Of a stretch of 64,000 bases of DNA, positions 54,726-64,000 are shown piece by piece. The DNA comes from Raphanus sativus (lineage: Eukaryota > Streptophyta > Magnoliopsida > Brassicales > Brassicaceae). The notes beneath the pieces were generated by a model that made no database searches, had not been told where the DNA came from, and worked only from the letters and a program-made list of their open reading frames with translations. How positions within the stretch are numbered: the first letter of the stretch is position 1; each line of letters begins with the position of its first letter. Made by a program: the position numbers and the translations under genes. Location: positions 14,880,001 through 14,944,000 of the forward strand of contig NC_079516.1 in assembly GCF_000801105.2 (NCBI RefSeq), in the 5' to 3' direction.

Positions 54726-56440
54726 AACAACAACAAGTAAGGTTTTTTTTTTTGTTCAAAGTAAGTTTTTTTTAACTTATTTATTTAAACCCAGGAATAT
54801 TTTTTCCTTGTAGGCAACAAAAACACACATTCATCTTCACTCTCTAAACCCCATACATGTAACTCATCATCTATGTGTAAGACGAAATACAATTTTTTTT
54901 ACAATGCGTATCAAATGATCCGCCTTTAAATATTTCGTGCTACACTGTCAAAGAATTGGTCTAAATGATTCTTTTTGTTATTATTTTGATATTTTTTAAT
55001 TGTCTTTGTTAGAAAGTAAACATTGTATTATAATTTTTTTTTTGTATTAGAAACAAAATCCCATCTTATTTAGTTTTTATTCAAGATTGTTTACAAAAAA
55101 AATTAGATTTCTATACCGGATATATTTATAGCTATTACATATAGAGAAAAATATCTTCTAATTTTGAATTAGTTATTGTCTATATATTTTTGCGTTAAAT
55201 TTTCATAGATAGTTTACATTCTTTCATATTTATGTTTGTAGCATTTTCCAAAATTAGCAGATGTGTTTAAAAAAAATTATTAACATATGTTTCATTTATA
55301 CATGTATGAAATAGAACTAAAATATATAATTTAAAAAATATTTTTTCATTTGTTTGGAATGTTAATTTTTATTGTTTTTGCATTTTATCCAATCATAGCT
55401 AAATTTCTATAGATGTATTCTATTTTTCTATCTTAAAATTTATATGAACTTGTGAATATAAAATTAATATTTTTTTGTATTGTTTTCTATTGATTTAAAT
55501 AATAATAAAAAGTTACACAGAATCATTTTTAAATTGATTTATTTTATTCGGAAAACTTTAAAACATAATAACATCTAAAATATATATACTTAATCTTTAA
55601 TTTTTTATTTAAAATATTTTAATTAGTTTTTAAATTGATTTATTTGATTCAGAAAACTTTAAAACATAATAACATCTAAAATATATATACTTAATCTTTA
55701 ATTTTTTATTTAAAATATTTTAATTAGTTTTATGACTTTTTTGTAGCCCAACAAATTTTGTTTTGCTAGAAAAAAATGTGTAAGTATCACAAAATTTAGA
55801 AAAATCAAGAAATTAAAACTTAAAAATAAGGAAAATTATTTTCTTTTCATTTTCATAACCACTTCATTATTTTGATTACAGGTATTACAATAACTTCGGC
55901 ATATTTTAAACTAATAACAGAAAATTATACAATCGAATAATATAGTTATTTTTATTTTTTAATCTTCTACTCATCTTATACTTTATTTTAAATTTTAATG
56001 TTATAAACTTCTAAATTCTGAATTAAAAAGAATATTCTACTTTCTTACTGTTTATAATCGATAATATCTAATAATTTTTATTTCTGCTATATGTATGCAT
56101 ATTTTCTATATGATATATTCTTACAAAAATATAGATATGTTCCATATAAATCATATTTCTCATAAATTATGCAAAATAATTTTAACTGCATGCACTTGCC
56201 ACTCTTAATTGAGAACCAGACACTTGTTAATGCATGTGTCATTCTTATCAAGTAAATCTGGCTATTAAAATATAAATATACTCCAAAACTGAATGTTAAT
56301 TTACTTCCTCCGAAAAAAACTTGCATTCAGATATAATATCCCCGAAATGGTATGATATTCTTTTTTTCTTTTCGAAATGGTATGATATTCATATATAGAT
56401 AAATAAGTTTAGATTTAGATAATATACATCCATTTAAAAT
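54726..56440. other. AT-rich intergenic DNA
   Basis: No gene seen. Contains a ~101-bp tandem duplication listed separately and a short repeat of 'CGAAATGGTATGATATTC' at about 56345-56390. Confidence 0.5.
55526..55727. repeat. Tandem duplication, ~101 bp x 2
   Basis: 55526-55626 and 55627-55727 match with only a couple of differences (ATTTTATTCGG vs ATTTGATTCAG). Shared core AAACTTTAAAACATAATAAC. Non-coding. Confidence 0.9.
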
Positions 56441-56540
56441 AATTCAAACAGTGATGTGTATACATATATATATAAACAATAATCCATTATTATCAAATTA
56501 TAATATACACACAAGAAAAAAGATAAACAAAGAGTTAATC

Positions 56541-57191
56541 ATGACCAGACAAAAGGTGAAGATGGCTTACATCGAAAATGAGTCGTCAAGGAAAGCAACA
56601 TACAAGAAAAGAAAGAATGGTATCTTGAAGAAAGCCAACGAGTTAGCAACTCTCTGTGGCGTCCCGGTCGGTGTAATCATCGACAGTGCGTACGACTTGA
56701 GCCCGGAGGTGTGGCCATCGAGAGAAGAAATGGACAAGGTTGTGTCCCAGTGGCAGAGGTTGCCGGTGATGGACAGGACCAAGAAGATGCTGAATCAACA
56801 GTCTTATCTTCAACAGAGGATCTCCAAAGAAACTGAGACATGTAAGAAACTGACCAAAGAGAACAAAGAGTTGGAGATGAAAGAGGTTATGTTTGATTGT
56901 CTTAGTGGCAAGACTTCACCATCTCGTATTGAGATAAGTGATCTTCGTGGTTGTGGTAATGTCATTGAGCAGTACCTAAAGAATCTTAAACGTAGGATTG
57001 AGATTCTTAGTAAGAACGATGGAGCGTCTTCTTCATCTGTCCATGCTGCTGCAACTACATCTGCTGCCATGCCTATAGTTGAGATGGGATCTTCTTCAAC
57101 CGCATTTAGCGATATGATTCGTCAACAACAGATTCAAAGTAATATGAATCAGACCGTTAGGGGCTTGGATCTGAATCAGCAACAGTGGTGA
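56541..57191 (+). CDS. Type I M-gamma MADS-box transcription factor (AGL80-like)
   Basis: Intronless 217-codon ORF (216 aa) from the ATG at 56541. An earlier in-frame ATG at 56451 would add 30 non-conserved residues and is rejected. The MADS domain (about 1-57) begins MTRQKVKMAYIENESSRKA and includes KKRKNGILKKANELATLCGV. The PEVWPSREEM motif after it is characteristic of the AGL80/PHERES branch. A coiled region follows (QQRISKETETCKKLTKENKE, then EVMFDCLSGK), then a Ser/Ala-rich tail ending GLDLNQQQW. In Arabidopsis AGL80 pairs with an M-alpha partner to specify the central cell; a similar female-gametophyte or endosperm role is inference. Shorter than AGL80 (about 320 aa) because the Asn/Gln-rich tail is reduced. 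No lesion seen. Confidence 0.9.
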   Translation: MTRQKVKMAYIENESSRKATYKKRKNGILKKANELATLCGVPVGVIIDSAYDLSPEVWPSREEMDKVVSQWQRLPVMDRTKKMLNQQSYLQQRISKETETCKKLTKENKELEMKEVMFDCLSGKTSPSRIEISDLRGCGNVIEQYLKNLKRRIEILSKNDGASSSSVHAAATTSAAMPIVEMGSSSTAFSDMIRQQQIQSNMNQTVRGLDLNQQQW

Positions 57192-60100
57192 GCATTAGTG
57201 AACATCCTTTAGCTGTCTCTGACTATGTTTCTGTTTCGTCAAACTATCAAATAAAAATATATTTAAGAATGTTGTGTTTAGTTACATGTATACATTGCTT
57301 TGACATGTAACGCATTTTATCTTTAATGAAATTTCATTTTCTCCAGTTATAGATCTTTAGAAATAACATAAATTATCTATTCTATTAAAACAAAAACGTT
57401 GAACTATTCATAAATGTCATGTTCAACTATGTATTTCATTTATTTAAAAAAATATTATATAAAATTAAAATAATATTAAATACAAATATAACTAAAAACT
57501 AAAATGTAAAAACTAAAATTTTCAAAAAAAAAATAAAAAAATATATATATCCACCGTTCCAAAAGCGGATCATGATCTAATATAAAATTAAATTCCAGTG
57601 GTGAAACGACACAACACTAACATTAGTGCTGGTCTTGAATAATTTTAGACCGGAAGCAATTATAAAAACAAGGTCTCAATAATATGCAATGTAAGGCTTG
57701 AAGATTATCATGACAAATGCATGGCAAGTAATCGAATCCAGCACACCTACGGATCTTAATTTGCCTCCCAAACCCCTAGAATAATTAAGGAATTTGAAAA
57801 TTAATGGTCGATAATTTAATTGAACAAATGAATAGGCTATTAGGTGGTTTCCTAAAAATGCGCATAAATAATCGTTTAATAAAATAACTTTCTATAAAAT
57901 GAAAACTTGAATCTAATAATATTTAAAAATATATATTTAAAATTATAAACTAAATAGAAATTTATAATTAATTATTTATTATTTTTTGTCACCTTTTTTG
58001 TCAGCAATGATTTGCTGTTTTTAGATTTTAATTTATGATGTGTCTAATAAACCGATTTTTTAATGTGTTGTATAACGTTTAAACTCAAGTAAATTTAACA
58101 ATTTCAAATTTGATTAATCTCATATTTATGAAGATTTATGGATCAAAGAATTTTTTTTTGAATATGTAACTCTCCATAAATTTTTGAATTTTGACAAAAA
58201 AATATAGATTTTTATACAAAATTAGCTTACTTTTATAATGAGTTGATGTAGAAAATTTCTTATACTATCAAATATTTAAGTTAAAAAATTTAACAATAAT
58301 AATGTGAATGATTTACATGTATGGTATGTAAAAATTGTTATTAAGATTACACATACCATAATAAGAAAATACCATGTCAAATTTTGTATTACGACATATC
58401 GTATATTTTTGTGAGAATAAATGTAGTAGTAACAAGTAAAAATATTTGAAAAAATCGTTTATCAAATATTTTTTTTGGAGATGTCTTGCCTATTCAATTA
58501 ACTTCTTATACTTGCAAGTTAAAACTATTTATATCTTTAAAGCTTTTGAAATACTACGTGTCAAATCAAAGTAATATAAAGAAGAAATAAGAAAAACCCA
58601 AAAAGTCAAAGTTAGTAAAAGTAGACCACATATTTTTTCTTATACAAAAATTAAAAATAATGTGTGTTAAATCAAATAAATATAAGTAAATTTACATGTC
58701 ATTACTACTATTATTTTAAAAGTTAACTAGATTCTGACATGCACGCCCGTGCGGATATATTTTAAAATAATTATTCAAAAAATTTTCATATATGATTGAT
58801 TGTTTATATTTTTTCCACTTATCAATATTTAATAAATATTTAATATAATTCTATAGATTGTATGAATCTTTTTTATTAATTATTTAAATTTTAATATTTA
58901 CTTGTTTATAAATAAATATATATATATATATGTATATATATCAATAACGGTGAATTATCATTTTTTTTGTTTATATATCATTCATTTATTATGATAATAA
59001 TTGTTTTTTATGTGGAACATACATTTTAGTTCTTAATGGATTATATAAATATTTATTAGATGATATTTTTGTTATAAATTATACACATTTAATATATATA
59101 TTTTATTAAAAATAAGTACTTTGTGCAATATTTTATACTTAAACTATATTAGATAAAATAGGTAAATTGATTTATCATTTTAAATTATATATACATTTTG
59201 GGGCTTTATATTAATCTATTATACTAAATCTACCTAATCACACAAGTAATCTAAATGGGTAATAGTGATATAATAATAACAAAAACGTGGGCTAACAAAA
59301 AAAAAAACGTGGGCTAACATAATTAATAAATAATGTGTAAGTTCAATTTGATAAACAAACAGATTTTTACCAGGAAAATGATTAGGTTCTTATAAATAGG
59401 TATGTAAAATATTGGTTTTAAATGTTGTTGGCATTGTTGACAAAAAAAAATGTTGTTGGCATGGATGATTAAATATTTCTCATTTATTTGATCGTAGAGA
59501 GAAAGAATATTCTGTATATTAGGCAAGTGCAGATTTTTATCTTAAATACTGATATTATATTAATTAATGTATTTACTTAAATATAGAAATTATTATTGTT
59601 TAAAGTTCAGTGCCATAAACTTGTAATATTAAAAGTGATCAGTAAAGGTTAATTTTTATTTGTATTCAGTTTTAATAGATTAGAAGTGCAGATTTTTTTT
59701 ATATAAAATACTGATATTATATTAAATAATGTATTTACTTAAATATAGAAATTATTATTGTTTAAAGTTCAGTGGCATAAACTTGTAATATTAAAGGTGA
59801 AGTAAGGGTTAATTTTTATTTGTACTTCAGTTTTAATAGATTAGATGTATTGCAAACATTAAAAGGTAACTTTAAATCACATTAAAATTGATTAGTGATT
59901 TAAAATAAATTTTTAATGTTTTGCAACCCATTAAATTTTAAAATTTCAAGATAGTTAAAATTGATGAATTCTAGAATCTCTGCAGTATGCCTTGGATTTT
60001 GAGTTTAGTTATTTATTCATCAAATTCAATTAGAAATTATTTGAAATCATTTAAAATAAAATAAAAATTTAAAATCCTTAAAAGTTAAATAACACTACAT

Positions 60101-60350
60101 TTTAAAAACTGAATTTGAATCATTCATTGAATAACACTAGATTTGAAAATAGAATTTAGAATTATTGTTCGAATAATATGTGTTTGGATTTAAACTTTAT
60201 TAAAATATACATCGAATAACACCCCCTTAATATTATTGCATTGTTGTGCATTTTTTCCCCTGAAATCAAAGTTCTGAAGTCGTCCTCTCTTTTTTTCTTT
60301 GCTCAGAATTTGTATTGCTAAAAATCTGGTAACCTTAGCAAAGTCCAAAG
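57192..60350. other. AT-rich intergenic DNA
   Basis: No gene seen. A GC-richer motif 'ATTCTGACATGCACGCCCGTGCGG' region near 58733 resembles the ends of Brassicaceae repeats, but no partner end was found. Holds the 59525-59844 tandem duplication. Confidence 0.5.
59525..59844. repeat. Tandem duplication, ~160 bp x 2
   Basis: 59525-59683 and 59684-59844 are close copies (both start AAGTGCAGATTTTT and end TTTTAATAGATTAG). Non-coding. Confidence 0.88.
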
Positions 60351-60366
60351 AAACATCACGTTGGTT

Positions 60367-60611
60367 GTCCAGAACATGATGGCCCAATGGTAAGGATGGA
60401 CTTCTTCCTGCACCCAGGTTTTGAGTTCGAATCCTGGTGGAGGGAACTAAGTCATGATTTCTAGACACCAACACGTATATGAGTCTATGCTTTAGGGCCC
60501 ATTTGTATACCCGGAAAGAGGGTCTATATCCATGGGCTGCACCTCTCTTTCGGGATTAGTCTGGGCCCTTCCATAGGTTCGGGATACCCCCAGGTTAATC
60601 AAAAAAAAAAA
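60367..60611 (+). mobile_element. tRNA-derived SINE with perfect target duplication
   Basis: Box A-like TGGCCCAATGGTAAG near 60381 and box B GAGTTCGAATCCTGG near 60423, a ~190-bp body, and a poly(A) tail ending near 60611. A 16-bp duplication AAACATCACGTTGGTT flanks it (60351-60366 and 60612-60627). Recent insertion by LINE machinery. Confidence 0.9.
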
Positions 60612-60627
60612 AAACATCACGTTGGTT

Positions 60628-62684
60628 CATGAATTTACATTTTTTCGATTTGAAAGAAAGTGGTGGTTAACACGTGAATGATACATTTCAACAGCAATCA
60701 GTCTTCTTTTTGCTTTTACAGTGTGCGGTAGAACTTTTTATTCCAGTACTCTTTATTCATCAATTCCCTATGATTCGGCAACTATGTAAATAGATACTCC
60801 AAGAAAAAAATCAAATAGCAGACAAAAAGTTGAAATGAAATAAAAACTATAGTAGAAAAAAGAAGAAGAGATTTTAGATGGTTGGTTCTAACACAAAAAG
60901 ACACGGGGGGAGTGATGTCTTGTCCATTTTGACAGAAAATGTTTCAAACCAAATTGATGGGCTTGACTTGATCTTCAAATAATGAACTTGTTTATTCCAA
61001 TTTTAGAACAACTTTGGTATACAATTTATAGCCTACTTATACTCTAGGTTTTGTTTCTTGTAGGTTTAAGCATATAAATCCTATTGAAGAATCTATGGAT
61101 CAAATCTGCATATAAGAGATAGCACTATTATTGGATGAATCATGTGTCTTGTTTTTTTCAAAATATGTTGTGTTTTGAACGGATGGTTACTAGCATTGGT
61201 CGAGGAATTACATTACTAGTCGAGTTTGCTATTGATTGGGACACGTAAAAACGTATGAGGAATATATTTTTTGGCAACAAAAATGATCAGTCTATTTTAC
61301 CAATAAAAAAACATGATGGATATGTACTAGTGTACCTATATTTTTTGTTCAAAAGAAGAACAAAACCTATATTTTATAGAAGGATTTTATTTGAAATCTA
61401 TAAATCATTTTTTAAATGGTTTTTTTATTTTAGTATTTAGATTTTAGTTTTTAGATATTTTTTTTTTTTGGTCTTTTCTTTGCTGTATATTTTATTTTTT
61501 CAAAAAGCTTGAATGGTGACATCAGATTTTGGTTTTTATTTTTCAGAATTATTAAAAAATAAATTATTTCTTTTAAATACAATCAAATACAAATACTTTT
61601 ATAATAATCATTTTAATTAAAAATATTATAAAATAAAAACTAATATTTATATTTTTTAAAATAAATTCATTTTATATTTCCAGGAAAATACACAATTAAT
61701 AATTTTATATTATGAAAAGTTATATTTTTAAAGATGGTAAAACATATCAATTTCTGTAATTTAAATATTTTAATATAAAAATAATATGCGTCTGTATTTG
61801 CTGACAAAAAAAATGCTAGGTTTTAAATTAAAAAATATAGTTAAAATGTAAAAAAGTATTTAACAATTAGAAACAAATTTAATTAACTTTATATAAATTT
61901 ATAGTATAATATATTAGCTATATAATTATGAAATAATTTATCTAAGCAACTCCAATAACTTAACTTTTAAAGAAGATATTAATTTTGTAATTTTTATTCA
62001 TGTGTTTTTAGAATAAATATAGCTTTTATATAGTAGATGTTTTCTAAAATTAATAATTGTTTGCAAAAAAAATAAATAAAGAAGTAATGCTTGCCGTGAG
62101 CAAAAAAAAAACATAAAAAAATAGGGATTCTATCTTTTAAGCACAAAACAGTAAAACAAAGGAAATTTTAGTTTCTTTAAAAATTAGGGAATCTACTTTG
62201 CTAAAATCATAATTGGATAAAAACAGTTTTTGTAAAATCAAAAACCAAAAATTACTTTAAAACTACAAACAATATTCTCTTAAGTTTTTTACTTTTAAAT
62301 TCAATTGCATATATATGTATATATATGTATACACTGAAAAGATCAATTTCAGATACGAAAGAAAAAATTCAATTTTCCGTCAAAAAAATACTTAATTTAC
62401 CAAGTAACGTATACGTAATGCATCCCTAAAGTTGACTTTCAATGAATTGACTATTAGTATGATCAACTATTACATGGTCTTGGCTAAATGAAGTTATGCC
62501 ACTTTTGAATGTAATGATTGATCACAAAATGTAGGGAAATGTTAAAAGGTTAGTTCCACTGATGCTCCACTTCACTAAAAATTTGACATTTAGAATTTGA
62601 CCCTGCTCGAAAATATTTGTTTTGGGTAAAAAACAACATAATTAGTAAAGTTAAGCACCATATTGTAGATATATTGCAGTAGTC
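60628..62684. other. AT-rich intergenic DNA
   Basis: No gene or defined element seen. The open frame at 61255-61440 is low-complexity and not conserved-looking. Confidence 0.5.
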
Positions 62685-62692
62685 TCTAGACA

Positions 62693-63616
62693 CAGGGCCG
62701 GCCCAGAGGGGAAGCCACCCAAGCCATCGATTAGGGCATCCAATTTAAAGGGGGATATTTTCTATAAATTTTTGTTACTATATAGATAAAAATAATTTTA
62801 TAAGATTTTTTAATTAAAACTATACTTATTGGACATTTTTACTTATGATATTTTGAAGGCATAATTCAAATACTGAAAAATTCTTTAAAATGATATTCAT
62901 TCGAACATAAATAGTGGTATTTTACTTATGGAGTTAATATTCTACAAGAATCAATGTCACAATAGATTAGAAAACCTACTATAATATTTTTTGTTAAAGA
63001 ATGAATGTTATATGACAATATAAATTATTTAGTGGGCATTTTTACTTATGATATTTTGAAGGCATAATTCAAATATTGAAAATTTCTTTAAAGTGATATT
63101 CATTCGAACATAATTAGTGGTATTTTATTTATGGAATTATTATTCTACAAGAATCAATGTCAAAATAGATTAGATCGCCTACTATAATATTTGTTTTTTA
63201 AAGAATGATTGTTATATGAAAAATATAAATTATTTAGTGTGCATTTTAGAATATAAGAATATCGATCATCACATATAAAAAAAATTTAAAAGGTAAAAAT
63301 AGTTTCGATCATCACATATATAAAAATTTTAAAAGGTAAAAATAGTTATTAGTAGTATAACATGTTATTTAAGAGATTACCTAAATTGATTTTGTTATCG
63401 ATCAAAACTGTTATAAAAATTGACTATATTTATTTAATGAATGCTTTTACATGAAAAAATGCAAAAAAGTATATTTTAATGTTTATATTTACTGTTTTAG
63501 TTTAAAAAATTTTAAATTACTTTTATATTAGTTTTTTTTTATAATTTCAATACAAAATATTAAAAGGTATAGTTTAAAATTGGATTAGGGCATTGTTAAA
63601 CGTTAGACCGGCACTG
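62693..63616. mobile_element. Non-autonomous hAT-type element with 8-bp TSD
   Basis: Ends CAGGGCCGGCCC and (inverted) CAGTGCCGGTCT are imperfect TIRs with the hAT-type CAGNG start. They are flanked by a perfect 8-bp palindrome-like duplication TCTAGACA (62685-62692 and 63617-63624). The 924-bp interior has no transposase but contains a ~207-bp direct repeat. Confidence 0.87.
62823..63240. repeat. Internal ~207-bp tandem repeat of the hAT-type element
   Basis: Two close copies (about 62825-63031 and 63032-63240), each containing ACTTATGATATTTTGAAGGC and TTCTACAAGAATCAATGTCA. A shorter ~45-bp duplication (TCGATCATCACATATA...) follows at 63263-63345. Confidence 0.85.
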
Positions 63617-63624
63617 TCTAGACA

Positions 63625-64000
63625 TGGACACTTTCTCAATGCATCAGATATAAAATCATCTATACATTGCCAGTGTCACTATTTAAAAATGACTCGTGAG
63701 TTTTTTCAAATCTAATACAACTCAAAACCATCCATAGCTAGACACAAAAAACTTGAATCTTTTGTTGTCCGCTTGATCTTTTGATCTTTAAATTAGGACC
63801 TAACCCATATTAACCAACTATGATTCACTTAATAACATTTTCTTTGGTTAATATCCACTTTCCATTCTGCATTTTACTTGGGATGGATCATAATTTGGAC
63901 AAGTAAGCAAATAGAAAAAAAAAAATACAATATGACGTTTATTTTTTTTTTCTTTTAATTATAACCATAACCAGAAACTTTTAAGAATTGGACACAGCTT
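63625..64000. other. Intergenic, nothing recognised
   Basis: AT-rich terminal stretch without a supportable feature. Confidence 0.5.

Noticed and set aside
55526..55727. CRISPR-like or other regular repeat array
   Set aside because: It is a simple two-copy tandem duplication in plant DNA with no spacers.
56451..56540. Upstream start of the AGL80-like gene
   Set aside because: The 30 extra residues are AT-driven and unlike any MADS protein. The ATG at 56541 begins exactly at the conserved domain.
60376..60440. tRNA gene
   Set aside because: Box A and B motifs are present but no cloverleaf is evident. The sequence continues into a SINE body and poly(A) tail with a target duplication.
61255..61440. 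61-codon ORF
   Set aside because: Composition matches AT-rich noise. No domain or neighbouring exon.

Overview
This is a window of plant nuclear DNA, almost certainly Brassicaceae and most likely a Brassica or close relative. The evidence is spliced genes with GT-AG introns in a very AT-rich background, two myrosinase (thioglucosidase) genes of the Brassica MB type, an ALCATRAZ-like bHLH gene next to a DNA polymerase alpha catalytic-subunit gene (the same two genes are neighbours in Arabidopsis), and many plant transposons. A run of exactly 100 N at 30570-30669 is a scaffold gap of unknown size. I placed exons by hand from splice signals and from my memory of Arabidopsis and Brassica homologues. 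No database search was possible.

Layout. 1-2.9 kb: repeats, including a terminal-inverted-repeat pair. 2.9-4.8 kb: broken CYP81-type P450 (+). 5.1-6.6 kb: intact 8-exon MIKC*-type MADS-box gene (-). 7.7-8.5 kb: hAT-type element. 8.5-13.4 kb: AT-rich DNA with a hairpin MITE. 13.5-14.5 kb: ALCATRAZ-like bHLH (+), convergent with a 30-exon DNA polymerase alpha catalytic subunit gene (-, 14.7-25.7 kb). A full-length Ty1/copia element with apparently identical LTRs sits inside one of its last exons. 25.9-27.0 kb: a TIR element and a tRNA-derived SINE. 28.3-29.3 kb: damaged type I (M-gamma) MADS gene just downstream of a ~125-bp-arm inverted repeat.

30.7-51 kb is a myrosinase cluster. It holds a relic promoter (30.7-31.1 kb), copy A (34.0-36.8 kb, one extra base giving a frameshift) and copy B (47.2-50.0 kb, open over all 12 exons, 548 codons). 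The copies lie in a near-identical tandem duplication about 13.2 kb apart. Between them are a foldback element with telomere-like motifs, a decayed CACTA element and a decayed PIF/Harbinger element. The Harbinger element lies between two copies of a ~315-bp myrosinase-upstream segment.

51.7-53.1 kb: MULE-like foldback element with a 10-bp target duplication. 53.4-54.2 kb: APC11-like RING-H2 gene (-) with a suspicious first splice donor. 56.5-57.2 kb: intact AGL80-like M-gamma MADS gene (+). 57.2-64 kb: AT-rich DNA with tandem duplications, a SINE with a perfect target duplication, and another hAT-type element with a perfect 8-bp target duplication.

The genes do not form one pathway. The coherent units are the ALC/POLA1 pair (conserved neighbourhood) and the myrosinase tandem array (glucosinolate defence). 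The rest is a mosaic shaped by transposons. The region shows gene copies in decay beside intact ones, as expected after the whole-genome triplication in Brassiceae.
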